A stretch of DNA of 64,000 nt from Massilia sp. (GCA_025359245.1 JANYGW010000144.1:1-64000); one strand, 5' to 3'; shown: positions 49,097-59,079, counted from the first letter of the stretch. Made by a program: numbers and translations. Notes: generated from the letters alone by a model not told the origin.

Positions 49097-49810
49097 ATGG
49101 ACGCGAGCCTGCCCAACCTGAGCGAGGCCCAGTTCGACATGCCCAGCGTCGACAAGCTGGCGCCGCCGCAGCCGTTCGACCATGCACCGCGCATCCTGAT
49201 TCTGTATGGCTCGCTGCGCGAACGCTCGTTCAGCCGCTTCCTGGCCGAAGAGGCTGGCCGCATCCTGACCCACATGGGCGCCGAGGTGCGTTTTTTCGAT
49301 CCGCGCGAGCTGCCCGTGACCGACAGCGTGCCGGCCACGCATCCCAAGGTGGCCGAGCTGCGCGCGCTGTCGCTATGGTCTGAAGGGCAGGTGTGGTCAT
49401 GTCCGGAACGGCACGGGACCATCACGTCGGTGATGAAAAACCAGATCGACTGGATACCGCTGGAGGTGGGGTCGACCCGGCCGACCCAGGGCCGCACGCT
49501 GGCGGTGATGCAGGTGTCGGGCGGCTCGCAGTCGTTCAACACGGTCAACACCTTGCGCGTGCTGGGGCGCTGGATGCGCATGGTCACGATCCCGAACCAG
49601 TCGTCGGTGCCGAAGGCATATGAAGAATTCGACGAGGCCGGGCGCATGAAACCGTCGGCGTATTATGATCGCGTGGTCGACGTGATGGAGGAGCTGTTCA
49701 AGTTTACGCTGCTGGTGCGCGAGCGCAGCGATTACCTGGTCGACCGGTACAGTGAGCGACGCGCGGCGGCGGCCAAGTCCGAGGCCAAGGTGGCGCTGGC
49801 GAGTCTGTAA
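49097..49810 (+). CDS. arsH: ArsH organoarsenical NADPH:FMN oxidoreductase
   Basis: [25 protein letters not shown]...[31 protein letters not shown]. Confidence 0.94.
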   Translation: MDASLPNLSEAQFDMPSVDKLAPPQPFDHAPRILILYGSLRERSFSRFLAEEAGRILTHMGAEVRFFDPRELPVTDSVPATHPKVAELRALSLWSEGQVWSCPERHGTITSVMKNQIDWIPLEVGSTRPTQGRTLAVMQVSGGSQSFNTVNTLRVLGRWMRMVTIPNQSSVPKAYEEFDEAGRMKPSAYYDRVVDVMEELFKFTLLVRERSDYLVDRYSERRAAAAKSEAKVALASL

Positions 49811-49837
49811 GCAGCGCTGGTTTTTTGATAGGGCAAT

Positions 49838-50314
49838 ATGCATCCTGATCCTGATCCTGAACCGCAGATTGCCGCCTTCCTGGCGAAATACACCCCCGCA
49901 ATCGAAGCGCAGCTGATCGACGCCCGCCAGCGGCTGCGGGCCTTCTTCCCGCGCGGCTTCGAGCTGGTTTTCGATAACTACAACGCACTGGTATTCGGCT
50001 TCAGCCCGACCGAGCGCGCACCCGATGCATTCATTTCGGTGGCCGGCTATCCAAGGTGGGTGACGCTGTTCTTCCTCAATGGCGTCGCGTTGAACGATCC
50101 AAACGGACTGCTCGAAGGCGATGGCAAGCAGGTGCGCAGCATACGCCTGGCGGATTCTTCGCGCTTGAACGAGCCGCAGGTCGAGGCCCTGATCGCCCAG
50201 GCGATCGGACGGCATCGGGAAGTATTCGAAGCGGCACCGCCGCTGACGGTGGTAGTCAAAACGGTGGTGGCCAAGCAAAGGCCGCGGCGGCCGGCCAAGG
50301 CGGGCAGCGCCTAG
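49838..50314 (+). CDS. DUF1801 family protein
   Basis: LIDARQRLRAFFPRGFELVFDNYNALVFGFSPTERA...VTLFFLNG. Confidence 0.7.
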   Translation: MHPDPDPEPQIAAFLAKYTPAIEAQLIDARQRLRAFFPRGFELVFDNYNALVFGFSPTERAPDAFISVAGYPRWVTLFFLNGVALNDPNGLLEGDGKQVRSIRLADSSRLNEPQVEALIAQAIGRHREVFEAAPPLTVVVKTVVAKQRPRRPAKAGSA

Positions 50315-50389
50315 CATCGACACCCGCCGCTTGTGTCGTCTTGCACCGTCATGCGACAATGCGTAACCGTCAATATGGGTATTTCAGCC

Positions 50390-52171
50390 ATGCAGCCTAG
50401 CCTCCAGCGTCGCGTCTTTCTCCTGAGTGAATTGCTCGTCATCTGCGTACTTGCCACTGGCTGCGGAGGCGGCGGCGGGGAGGCCGCAACGCCATTGCCG
50501 GTGCCCATTCCGGTACCCATTCCCGTTCCGCTGCCACCGGTTCCGCCTCCGGTCGACGCGCCCATCGTCAGCTACACCGACATCGTCAGCGGGCCTTCGA
50601 CCGGCGGAGAGGGCAATCGCGGCGCCTACCTGTCCATCTTCGGCAAGAATTTTGGCGCGGCCAGCGGCGTCGGGACCACCACCAAGGTGTTCATCGGCGG
50701 GACCGAAGTGGCCAGCTACCGCTTCATGGGCGCCAGCAAGGTCGATACGCTGGGCATGCAGCAGATTATCGTGCAGGTTGGCGCGCTGGGCGGCGCTGCG
50801 CAGGGAGTGGCATTACCGATCAAGGTGACGGTGGGCGCCGTCGCATCGAATGTCGACCTGACGTTCATGCCCAATCCGGGCCGCATCCTGTATGTGGACA
50901 ACGTCGCCGGCGACGACAATACCGCGCTGCCGGGCGATATCAGCAAGCCGTATCGCCACGTCCAGACACCGGCGCTGTACACCGGCGGCGCGTGGCCGGT
51001 CGCGCGCGCCGGCGACATGATCGTCATGCGCGGCCACGGCAGCGCGCAGCCCTGGACCGACGTCGGTTTCGAGCATTACTTCATGCGCTTTCGCGACAAG
51101 TCGGGCAGCGCGCCGACGGGCGCCGCCGGCACCGGGGCCATCGTGGTGACCGGCTATCCGGGCGAGGACGTGTACATCCGCGGCACGGTCGCCAACGGCA
51201 TGAGCGGTGGCTGCATTTCGGCGATCAATGGCCAGTCGTTTCCCGGCATGGGGCAGTGGGCGGTGGTGTCGAACCTGCGCATGGATTGCGAAGGCTACGA
51301 CGGCCCGATCAGCCAGGAGATTTTCGGCCACAACTGGCGCGTCATCAACAACGATCTTGCCGCGTCGACCGCGCCGAGAACCGGCATCAATGTGCCGCGC
51401 ATGGCCGGCATTACCGGCAACGGCAACAACGCGGTCTGGTATGGCAACCATATCCACGATATCCAGGGCAATGCCCAGGAATGCCACGGCATCTATATAG
51501 ACGGCGATGGCAGCTACGAAATCGCGTACAACCATATCCACGATATCCGCGACGGCAATGGCTTCCAGGTCTACGTCAATGGCGGCAATGGCAGCGACGT
51601 GGCCAATAACGTGAGCCTGCATCACAACCTGATACACGACGTGTCCAAGCATGGCATCAATATCGCAGACAATATGCAGAACGGGCTGCGGGTATGGAAC
51701 AACATCGTCTATAACGTGAAGCTTGCCGCGCTGCGCTTCAACACGAATATCCTGCATGATGCGCGAATCTTCAACAACACCTTCTACAACACCAATCAGG
51801 CGCTGCATCCATCGTACGGCGCGATTACCAATGACTGGAATTTACCGGTCGGCTCGCTCGATATCGAGAATAATATTTTCCATGTCGTCAGCGGCACGCC
51901 GTATAACTCCGGGTCGAACGGGGTGCCGGCCAGTGCCGGAACGATCACGCATAATCTATGGTTCAACGGCGCGGGCAGCACGGCCTTCGACAGCGCTGCC
52001 GTGCCGGGTAATCCATTGTTCATTGCGGCCGGGTCAGACTTTCACCTGCAGGCGGGCAGTCCGGCGATTGGCGCCGGGGCGCGTGGAGCGGCGCTGACGG
52101 CGCTGGTGGGCAATGACTTCGATCTCAAGGTGCGCGGCGCCAGCATCGATCTTGGGGCTTTGCAGCACTAG
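50390..52171 (+). CDS. Right-handed parallel beta-helix lipoprotein with IPT/TIG-like N-terminal domain
   Basis: Lipobox LATGCGG, Pro-Val/Ile linker PVPIPVPIPVPLPPVPPP, repeated NHIHDI coils (start uncertain; longer ORF begins at 50333). Confidence 0.8.
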   Translation: MQPSLQRRVFLLSELLVICVLATGCGGGGGEAATPLPVPIPVPIPVPLPPVPPPVDAPIVSYTDIVSGPSTGGEGNRGAYLSIFGKNFGAASGVGTTTKVFIGGTEVASYRFMGASKVDTLGMQQIIVQVGALGGAAQGVALPIKVTVGAVASNVDLTFMPNPGRILYVDNVAGDDNTALPGDISKPYRHVQTPALYTGGAWPVARAGDMIVMRGHGSAQPWTDVGFEHYFMRFRDKSGSAPTGAAGTGAIVVTGYPGEDVYIRGTVANGMSGGCISAINGQSFPGMGQWAVVSNLRMDCEGYDGPISQEIFGHNWRVINNDLAASTAPRTGINVPRMAGITGNGNNAVWYGNHIHDIQGNAQECHGIYIDGDGSYEIAYNHIHDIRDGNGFQVYVNGGNGSDVANNVSLHHNLIHDVSKHGINIADNMQNGLRVWNNIVYNVKLAALRFNTNILHDARIFNNTFYNTNQALHPSYGAITNDWNLPVGSLDIENNIFHVVSGTPYNSGSNGVPASAGTITHNLWFNGAGSTAFDSAAVPGNPLFIAAGSDFHLQAGSPAIGAGARGAALTALVGNDFDLKVRGASIDLGALQH

Positions 52172-52197
52172 CACTGGAAGTGCGTTGAAGCCAAGTC

Positions 52198-52671
52198 TCA
52201 GGCTGCGACATGTTTTTGCATGAACACGCTCAGTGGGTCATCCGTGTAATCGCCAAATGGTCCCCGGCGCTCGTAGCCGGCTGAGGCGTACAAGGCCAGC
52301 GCATCAGGCTGGTGCGGTCCGGTCTCGAGCCTGAACAAGGTGCAGTGCGAGCCGATTGCCCGTGCCTCGAGCAGCGCCAGGAGTTTTCTTGCGACGCCTT
52401 GGCCACGACCGCGGGGATGGACGTAGATGCGTTTGATTTCACCGAATTCAGGGTAGAGGACGATCGCCCCGCAGGCGATTGCCTGGCCCGTCCATTCCCT
52501 CGCAACTGCGAACAGGACATTGGGCTCCTTCAATGATTCCAGGTCGAGGGAGTGCCGGCTCTCTGGCGGGTAGAGCGTGTCCTGGTAAGCGTCCAGCTCG
52601 GCAATGAGGGCGATCACGTCAGGCTGGTCTGGCGATTCGAAGTCGATCGTCATGGCGGCAGTAGAAATCAT
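52198..52671 (-). CDS. GNAT-family N-acetyltransferase
   Basis: IKRIYVHPRGRGQGVARKLLALLEARA, LETGPHQPDALALYASAGYERRGPFG. Confidence 0.9.
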   Translation of the reverse strand: MISTAAMTIDFESPDQPDVIALIAELDAYQDTLYPPESRHSLDLESLKEPNVLFAVAREWTGQAIACGAIVLYPEFGEIKRIYVHPRGRGQGVARKLLALLEARAIGSHCTLFRLETGPHQPDALALYASAGYERRGPFGDYTDDPLSVFMQKHVAA

Positions 52672-52718
52672 CTGATGTCCTTACTTGGAGGTTCTCGAGG
52701 TCGGGTAGCCAAGCGCAG

Positions 52719-53315
52719 TTACGCGAGCTCATTTCTTCGGATTGGTTTAATTGGTGGCGTCGCCAGGGCGACAAGATAATGCGCAGCTGATTGCATAGGA
52801 TTGAAATAAACGAGTGGCTGATCCAATGGCATGCCAAGACAATCACCCGCCACCAGGCGCCAGTGCTGGTCGCCGACACTGATTTCCATGACACCGTCGA
52901 TCATCCAGATCTGCTGATTGAGGTCGGCGTTGCGCGCGACGGCATCGTAGACAACGCGTTGGCCGGGCGGGAAGGTGACCTCGACGAGTTGTATCGACGA
53001 CGGCGCTGCAGGGGACAGGCTGCGCCGCAAATAGCCTGACGCGGGATCGGTCCACGCGAGTTGCTCGGTTTTGCGAGCAACTGGCGACGGCGCGGCGGCC
53101 GGCGCACTCCCGTCTTCAAACAGCGAGGAAAGCGTCACGCCAAGGGCTGCGGCGAGTTTGTCGAGCACGGTGGCCGATGCGCTGCTCTGGCCGCGTTCTA
53201 TCAGCGATATATTGGAGCGGCTCACACCGCTGAGCGATGCCAATGCGTCCAGCGAGAGTTTCTGTGTTTCGCGAAGCGCGTTGATGCGGCGGGCGATGAT
53301 TTGGTTGATATCCAT
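52719..53315 (-). CDS. XRE-family regulator with C-terminal cupin
   Basis: RINALRETQKLSLDALASLSGVSRSNISLIERGQSSASATVLDKLAAALGVTLSSLF; cupin-like C-terminus. Confidence 0.9.
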   Translation of the reverse strand: MDINQIIARRINALRETQKLSLDALASLSGVSRSNISLIERGQSSASATVLDKLAAALGVTLSSLFEDGSAPAAAPSPVARKTEQLAWTDPASGYLRRSLSPAAPSSIQLVEVTFPPGQRVVYDAVARNADLNQQIWMIDGVMEISVGDQHWRLVAGDCLGMPLDQPLVYFNPMQSAAHYLVALATPPIKPIRRNELA

Positions 53316-53323
53316 GTTTTTAT

Positions 53324-53349
53324 TATACTGGAAATATATGTCTAGTATA
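53324..53349. promoter_or_regulatory. Candidate XRE operator
   Basis: TATACTGGA-aatatatg-TCTAGTATA, 9-bp inverted repeat with one mismatch, 9 nt upstream of the XRE start. Confidence 0.45.
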
Positions 53350-53392
53350 CTACCGATCATGTTTCCCTGCAGTCCCTGACCCCCGACCCGAG

Positions 53393-53516
53393 GCCGTGCC
53401 GCTGCGGGCAGCGAGCAACTGGATGGCGCAGTACTACATTTTCTGGGAAGATCGCCTGGATCGCCTCGAAAATGACCTGCTCACCATCCAAGCCAAGGAG
53501 AACCCGTATGACTAGC
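53393..53516 (+). pseudogene. C-terminal remnant of an ArsR-family regulator
   Basis: Frame reads ...EAVPLRAASNWMAQYYIFWEDRLDRLENDLLTIQAKENPYD*, typical of the C-terminus of ArsR regulators paired with SRPBCC genes; no HTH upstream. Confidence 0.65.
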
Positions 53517-54011
53517 CCTGACAGCAACGCCGATTTTGTCATCACCCGCACCTTCAACGCGCCGTGCGAGCTGGTCTACGACAGCATGACCGAGACCGCC
53601 CACCTGCAAAAATGGTGGGGGCCGCAAGGCTGCACGATCGAGGTGATCAAGAACGAGGCGCGCGCCGGCGGCGTGTTCCACTATTGCATGCGCTTCGGCC
53701 CTGGCATCGACATGTACGGCAAATTCGAGTACCTCGAACTGGTGCGACCGGAACGCATCGTCTTCATCAATGGTTTCGCCGACGCCGAAGGCAACCGGAT
53801 CCGCTATGCGATGAGTCCGACCTGGCCGATCGAGGTGCGCAACACCACCACGCTGGTCGAGCACGAGGGCAGGACCACGATGACGCTGCGTTCGACGCCG
53901 CTGAACGCCGACCAGATCGAGATCGAGACTTTCGTGGCCGGCCATGCGTCGATGGAACAGGGCTTCGGCGGCATGTACGACGTGTACGAACAATACCTTG
54001 CGACGCTGTGA
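53508..54011 (+). CDS. SRPBCC / AHSA1-like domain protein
   Basis: DFVITRTFNAPCELVYDSMTETAHLQKWWGPQGCTIEV...FVAGHASMEQGFGGMYDVYEQYLA. Confidence 0.92.
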   Translation: MTSPDSNADFVITRTFNAPCELVYDSMTETAHLQKWWGPQGCTIEVIKNEARAGGVFHYCMRFGPGIDMYGKFEYLELVRPERIVFINGFADAEGNRIRYAMSPTWPIEVRNTTTLVEHEGRTTMTLRSTPLNADQIEIETFVAGHASMEQGFGGMYDVYEQYLATL

Positions 54012-54102
54012 GCGGACGCGCCATGGTTGAAGATATGCAATTTGTGTTGACATAACAGATCTGCAGTATCAAAGTGGTCATCTCGTCTCCACTTGGCAGG
54101 CC

Positions 54103-57100
54103 ATGGAAAACGATCGAACCGGCGCCGCAGTCGCTGTCCGCTGCCTGCGCACACTGATTGCGTTCGCCGGCCTGCTGATGTGCGCGTGGGTCGCGGCGGC
54201 GCCGGCGCCGGCGCTGCGCTTCAAGCGGATCGCCGCGCTGGCCACCGACGACCTGTCGGTGCTGGCCACGCTGCAGGACCGGCAAGGCTTCATCTGGATC
54301 GCGAGCCTGAACGGCGGGCTGTATCGCTACGACGGCTACCAGGCGGTCCGCTACGTCAACGACCCGCTCGACAAGACCAGCCTGCCGAGCGACCGTACCA
54401 CCGCGCTGTTCGAAGACAAACTGGGATGGATCTGGGTCGCCACGCGCGACGGGCTGGCGCGCTTCAATCCGGGCGACGGTACCTTTACCCGCTACCTGGC
54501 CCTGCCGGCGCCGGGCAGCCCGCGCACCATCAAGAACATCATCTCCGATGGCGCCGACGGCATGTGGCTGGCCACTTGGGCCGGTTTGCAGCACTTCGAT
54601 CCGGCCAGCGGCGCGCTGCGCCAGTATCGCCACGACAATGCCGTCCCCGGCAGCGTCGCTTCCAACAACCTCGATGCGCTCGCACTCGACGCCAGGGGCG
54701 GGCTGTGGATGGGAACCTGGCCGGCCGGCCTCGATTACCTCGCGCCCGGCGCCAGCACCTTTGAACATTTCAGGGTCGACTCGGCGCAGGCGCCCAATCC
54801 GGAGCTGAACATCGTCTATTCGCTGCACATGGACGACCAGAACCGGCTGTGGATCGGCACCGGTCGCGGCGCCTGGCGCTGGAGCGAAGGCACGCCATGG
54901 AGCGCACGCGCGCCGGTGGCCTCGCCCAAGCACCGCATCAACCGCTTCTACGCCGATCGGCATGGCGCGCTGTGGGCCGGCACCATGGGCGGCGGCCTGG
55001 TGCGCTGGAACGACGGCAACGACGAGCCGGAAGTATTCCGCTTCAATCCGATGGACCCCTACAGCCTGCCGACGGCAAGCATCGCTTCGGCGCTGCGCGA
55101 CCGCGCCGGCAACCTGTGGGTGGGCACGTTCAACAACGGCGTAAGCGTCGCCAACATGGGCTCGCGCGGCTTTGCGCGCCTGATCCCGCCGGCGGCCGAT
55201 CCGTCCGCGCCGGAACAGAACAACACCATCCAGGCCATCGCCGCCGCACCGCAGGCGCGCATCTGGCTGGGCGGCTTGAACGGCGTGTCGCTATTCAATC
55301 CGGCCACCGGACGGGTCGAGCGCGAATACCGCGCATCGAAGGAGCGTCCGGGCGCGCTGGCGTCGGATACCATCTACTGCCTGTACCAGCAGGCCGGCGG
55401 CCCGCTATGGGTGGGCACGCCGCGCGGGCTGCACCGGCTGGACCGGGCAGACGGCATTTTCACGCGCACCGAATTTTCCGGCAAGGCGGGCAATTTCATC
55501 AACACGATCGTGCCCGGCTCGAACGGCATGCTGTGGATCGGCACCGGCGCTGGGGTCGTACATTTCAATCCGCGCGACGGGAACCGCGTCGTGTACGCGG
55601 CCGACGCGGGCGATCCTGGCCAGCAGCGCGGGCCCGGCAGCGCAACGACGATCCTGGAAGACCGGCTGGGACGGGTCTGGATGGGATCGGAGTCCAGCAG
55701 CGGCCTGGACATGCTCGATCTGCACAACGGCTTGTTCCGCCATTTCCAGCGCGGCGAACGCAATTCGCCAGGGCTGTCGGACGACAGCATCGCCTCCCTG
55801 CACGAGGACGCGCTGGGACGGATCTGGGCCGGCACCGGGGCCGGCCTGAGCGAAATCGTGACCGCGGCTGACGGCAGCATCCGTTTCCGGCTCGAGCCGT
55901 CCACCGCGGGGCGGGGCAGGGTGTTCGCCATCCGCAGTGAGCCCGACGGAAAAATCTGGATCAGCACCACCGCCGCGCTGCTCAAGTTCGATCCGGTGGC
56001 GGGCAAGGCCGAACAGTACAGCGCGACCGACGGCGCCATGGACAGCTACCGCGTCGGCGCGGCCTTCCTCGGGCCGGACGGCCTGCTGTATTTCGGCGGA
56101 TCGGCCGGCATCACCAGCGTCAAGCCGTCGCTGGTGGGATACGATTCGATCGCGCCCCAGGTCGCGATCACCGACATCACGGTCAGCAACCGCTCGCTGG
56201 CGCGCGGCGCGCACCCGGCCGGCGTGCGCCTCGACGGCGCCGTCACCCGGGCGCGCGCGCTCGAGCTGCCGCCCGAGCAGCCGGTGTTCGCCATCGAATT
56301 CGCCGCGCTGCACTTTACCGACCCTGGCCTTAACCGCTATGCCTACCAGCTGGTCGGCTTCGACCCCGACTGGGTCATGGCCGACGCCGCGCACCGCAGC
56401 GCGACCTACACCAACCTCAATCCCGGCGACTACGTATTCAAGGTGAAGGCGGCGAACAACCGCGGCCTGTGGAACGAAGAGCCGACCACGCTCGCCATCA
56501 CCATCCTGCCGCCGTACTGGGGGACCTGGTGGTTCCGGATCCTGATCGCGGCGCTGGCGGCGACGCTGCTGGCTGCAGCCTATCGTTTGCGGGTGCGCAG
56601 CCTGACCCGCAGCAAACGGCTGCTCGAAGAACTGGTGGGCGAGCGCACGCTCGAACTGGCCGACAGCAACGCCAAGTTGGCGGCGCTGTCGATGACCGAT
56701 GGGCTGACCGGCGTGATCAACCGGCGCGGCTTCGATGCCGCGCTGGCCGAAGAGTGGGCGCGCGCCTCGCGCACGGGCGAGCCGCTGGCGCTGGCGCTGC
56801 TCGACGTCGATCACTTCAAGCTGTACAACGACCACTATGGACACCAGGCCGGCGACCAGTGCCTGCGCGCCGTGGCGCAGGTGATTGCGGCGCATGCGCG
56901 GCGGCCGGGCGACATGGCGGCGCGCTATGGCGGAGAAGAGTTCGTGCTGCTCGCGCCGCTCAGTTACGAACCGCACGCGCTGGAGATGGCGCAGGAAATT
57001 TGCGGCGCCGTGGCCGCGCTGGCGCTGCCGCACGCGATGTCGGCGTTCGGCCATGTGACGGTAAGCATCGGCGTGGCGGCCCTGGTCCCGAACGGGAGCG

Positions 57101-57240
57101 ACAGCGCCGACGCGCTGGTCTGGAAGGCAGACCAGGCGCTGTACCGCGCCAAGCAGGAGGGCCGCAACCGCGCCGTGATGTCGGGCGCGGCGCATGCCGG
57201 AGCCGGAGCGCGGCCCTTGTCGGGCTATAGCGCCGGGTAG
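54103..57240 (+). CDS. Two-component-regulator-propeller/Y_Y_Y sensor diguanylate cyclase
   Basis: Reg_prop repeats (DRQGFIWIASLNGGLYRYDG, DKLGWIWVATRDGLARFNPG), YAYQLVGFDPDW, TM helix, RYGGEEFVLLAP with RPGD I-site. Confidence 0.93.
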   Translation: MENDRTGAAVAVRCLRTLIAFAGLLMCAWVAAAPAPALRFKRIAALATDDLSVLATLQDRQGFIWIASLNGGLYRYDGYQAVRYVNDPLDKTSLPSDRTTALFEDKLGWIWVATRDGLARFNPGDGTFTRYLALPAPGSPRTIKNIISDGADGMWLATWAGLQHFDPASGALRQYRHDNAVPGSVASNNLDALALDARGGLWMGTWPAGLDYLAPGASTFEHFRVDSAQAPNPELNIVYSLHMDDQNRLWIGTGRGAWRWSEGTPWSARAPVASPKHRINRFYADRHGALWAGTMGGGLVRWNDGNDEPEVFRFNPMDPYSLPTASIASALRDRAGNLWVGTFNNGVSVANMGSRGFARLIPPAADPSAPEQNNTIQAIAAAPQARIWLGGLNGVSLFNPATGRVEREYRASKERPGALASDTIYCLYQQAGGPLWVGTPRGLHRLDRADGIFTRTEFSGKAGNFINTIVPGSNGMLWIGTGAGVVHFNPRDGNRVVYAADAGDPGQQRGPGSATTILEDRLGRVWMGSESSSGLDMLDLHNGLFRHFQRGERNSPGLSDDSIASLHEDALGRIWAGTGAGLSEIVTAADGSIRFRLEPSTAGRGRVFAIRSEPDGKIWISTTAALLKFDPVAGKAEQYSATDGAMDSYRVGAAFLGPDGLLYFGGSAGITSVKPSLVGYDSIAPQVAITDITVSNRSLARGAHPAGVRLDGAVTRARALELPPEQPVFAIEFAALHFTDPGLNRYAYQLVGFDPDWVMADAAHRSATYTNLNPGDYVFKVKAANNRGLWNEEPTTLAITILPPYWGTWWFRILIAALAATLLAAAYRLRVRSLTRSKRLLEELVGERTLELADSNAKLAALSMTDGLTGVINRRGFDAALAEEWARASRTGEPLALALLDVDHFKLYNDHYGHQAGDQCLRAVAQVIAAHARRPGDMAARYGGEEFVLLAPLSYEPHALEMAQEICGAVAALALPHAMSAFGHVTVSIGVAALVPNGSDSADALVWKADQALYRAKQEGRNRAVMSGAAHAGAGARPLSGYSAG

Positions 57241-58277
57241 TCGGTATAGCCTTCGGCGCCTGGATGGTAGAAGCGGTCGGCGCGCACCTCGTTGAGCGGC
57301 GCGTCGGTCTGCAGGCGGCGCGGCAGGTCGGGGTTCGCAATGAACCATTTGCCGAACGCGACGGCATCGGCTTCGCCCGACAGCACCAGCGCCTCGGCGC
57401 TCTCCTTGGTCAGCCGTTCATTGGCGATGTAGACGCCGCCGAATTGCTGCTTCAGGTAGGGGCCCAGGCGGTCTTCGCCGATGCCCTCGCGTGCGCAGAT
57501 GAAGGCGATGCCGCGCTTGCCCAGTTCGCGCGCCACGTAGCCGAAGGTGGCCTTCGGATCGGAGTCGCCCATGTCGTGCGAATCGCGGCGCGGCGCCAGG
57601 TGCATGCCGACCCGGCCGGCGCCCCACACGGCGATGCAGGCATCGGTCACTTCCAGCATCAGGCGCGCGCGGTTTTCGATCGACCCGCCATAGATGTCGG
57701 TGCGATGGTTGCTGCCGTCCTGGAGGAACTGGTCGAGCAGGTAGCCGTTGGCGCCGTGGATTTCGACGCCATCGAAGCCGGCCAGTTTGGCGTTCTCGGC
57801 ACCCTTGCGGAAGGCCGCCACCACGCCCGGAATCTCGTCGGTGGCGAGCGCGCGCGGCAGCGGATAATCGCGCAGCGGACGCAGGATGCTGACGTGGCCG
57901 CGGGCGGCCAGCGCGCTTGGCGCCACGGGCGCGGCGCCGTCGAGGAACTCGGGGTCCGAAATGCGGCCCACGTGCCACAGCTGCAGGAAAATCCGCCCGC
58001 CCGCCTGGTGCACGGCGTCGGTCACCAGCTTCCAGCCGGCCACCTGCTCGTCGGACCAGATGCCGGGGGTGTCGGCGTAGCCCACGCCCTGCGGCGTGAC
58101 GGCGGTCGCCTCGCTCAGGATCAGGCCGGCCGAAGCGCGCTGCACATAATACTGGGCCATCAGCGCATTGGGCACGCGCGCGCCGCCGATGGCGCGGGCG
58201 CGGGTCAGCGGCGCCATGATGATACGGTTCGGCAGGTCCAGCGCGCCGACGGTGATCGGATCGAATAAAGTGCTCAT
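57225..58277 (-). CDS. nemA: Old yellow enzyme-family alkene reductase (NemA-like)
   Basis: MSTLFDPITVGALDLPNRIIMAPLTRARA...GFDGVEIHGANGYLLDQFLQDGSNHRTDIYGGSIENRARL. Confidence 0.94.
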   Translation of the reverse strand: MSTLFDPITVGALDLPNRIIMAPLTRARAIGGARVPNALMAQYYVQRASAGLILSEATAVTPQGVGYADTPGIWSDEQVAGWKLVTDAVHQAGGRIFLQLWHVGRISDPEFLDGAAPVAPSALAARGHVSILRPLRDYPLPRALATDEIPGVVAAFRKGAENAKLAGFDGVEIHGANGYLLDQFLQDGSNHRTDIYGGSIENRARLMLEVTDACIAVWGAGRVGMHLAPRRDSHDMGDSDPKATFGYVARELGKRGIAFICAREGIGEDRLGPYLKQQFGGVYIANERLTKESAEALVLSGEADAVAFGKWFIANPDLPRRLQTDAPLNEVRADRFYHPGAEGYTDYPAL

Positions 58278-58285
58278 GCTTGCTC

Positions 58286-58582
58286 CTAAAGTCCCTGGTT
58301 CATATGCTCGAGGAAAGCCTGGATGGTGTCCTCGTTACGTTTGTAATAGATCCATTGCCCGACCCGGTGCGAGCAAACGAGGCCGGCGCGCTGCAGCGTC
58401 GCCAGGTGGGCCGACACGGTCGACTGCGACAGCCCGGTGCGCGCATCGATCAGGCCCGCGCACACGCCCAGTTCGAGGGGATGTTGCTGGTGCGCGAAAT
58501 GCGCATGCGGATCCTTCAACCACTGCAGGATGTCGCGGCGGACCGGGTTGGCCAAAGCCTTGTGAATGGCATCGATGTGCAT
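58286..58582 (-). CDS. ArsR-family transcriptional regulator
   Basis: IHKALANPVRRDILQWLKDP...TGLSQSTVSAHLATLQRAGLVCSHRVGQWIYYKRNE. Confidence 0.93.
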   Translation of the reverse strand: MHIDAIHKALANPVRRDILQWLKDPHAHFAHQQHPLELGVCAGLIDARTGLSQSTVSAHLATLQRAGLVCSHRVGQWIYYKRNEDTIQAFLEHMNQGL

Positions 58583-58604
58583 ATATCGGGCTTCTACGAA
58601 TCTA

Positions 58605-58624
58605 ATATCGCAATTCTACGATAT
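58605..58624. promoter_or_regulatory. Candidate ArsR-type operator upstream of arsR-nemA
   Basis: Perfect ATATCG-caattcta-CGATAT; TTCTACGA also repeated at 58592-58599 and 58614-58621. Confidence 0.5.
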
Positions 58625-58674
58625 AACCAAAAAACCTGCTGGAGCAGGGCTAAAACGTGCGGGGGCAAGCGGAT

Positions 58675-59034
58675 TCAGACGAGGTGGACCAGGATCAGGG
58701 CGAGTACGGCCGGGACGGTCTGGATAAACAAGATCGCGGGCTTGACGGTCAGGGCGCCCCAGATGCCGGCCACGGCCACGCAACCGAGTCCATAGATCGC
58801 GAAATAGAAGGCTACAGCGGGGTGCGGATGGAACAGGCTGATGCCCAGCGCGACGGCCAGGAAGCCGTTGTAGCAGCCCTGGTTCGACATGGCCGGTGCC
58901 ATGATCTCGGCCTTCTCAGCGCTCAGGCCGAACACGCGCCGGCCGCGCGTTTTGAATAGCACCGTTTCGAGCAGCAGGAAGTAGACATGCAACAGCAGGA
59001 TCAATCCGATCAGGACTTTTGCGGCGATGGCCAT
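58675..59034 (-). CDS. DUF1304 family membrane protein
   Basis: VLIGLILLLHVYFLLLETVLFKTRGRRVFGLS...NQGCYNGFLAVALGIS. Confidence 0.88.
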   Translation of the reverse strand: MAIAAKVLIGLILLLHVYFLLLETVLFKTRGRRVFGLSAEKAEIMAPAMSNQGCYNGFLAVALGISLFHPHPAVAFYFAIYGLGCVAVAGIWGALTVKPAILFIQTVPAVLALILVHLV

Positions 59035-59079
59035 GGGATTCCCTTCATGTGGATGAAGGCATAGTGTACCTGTGCGCGC

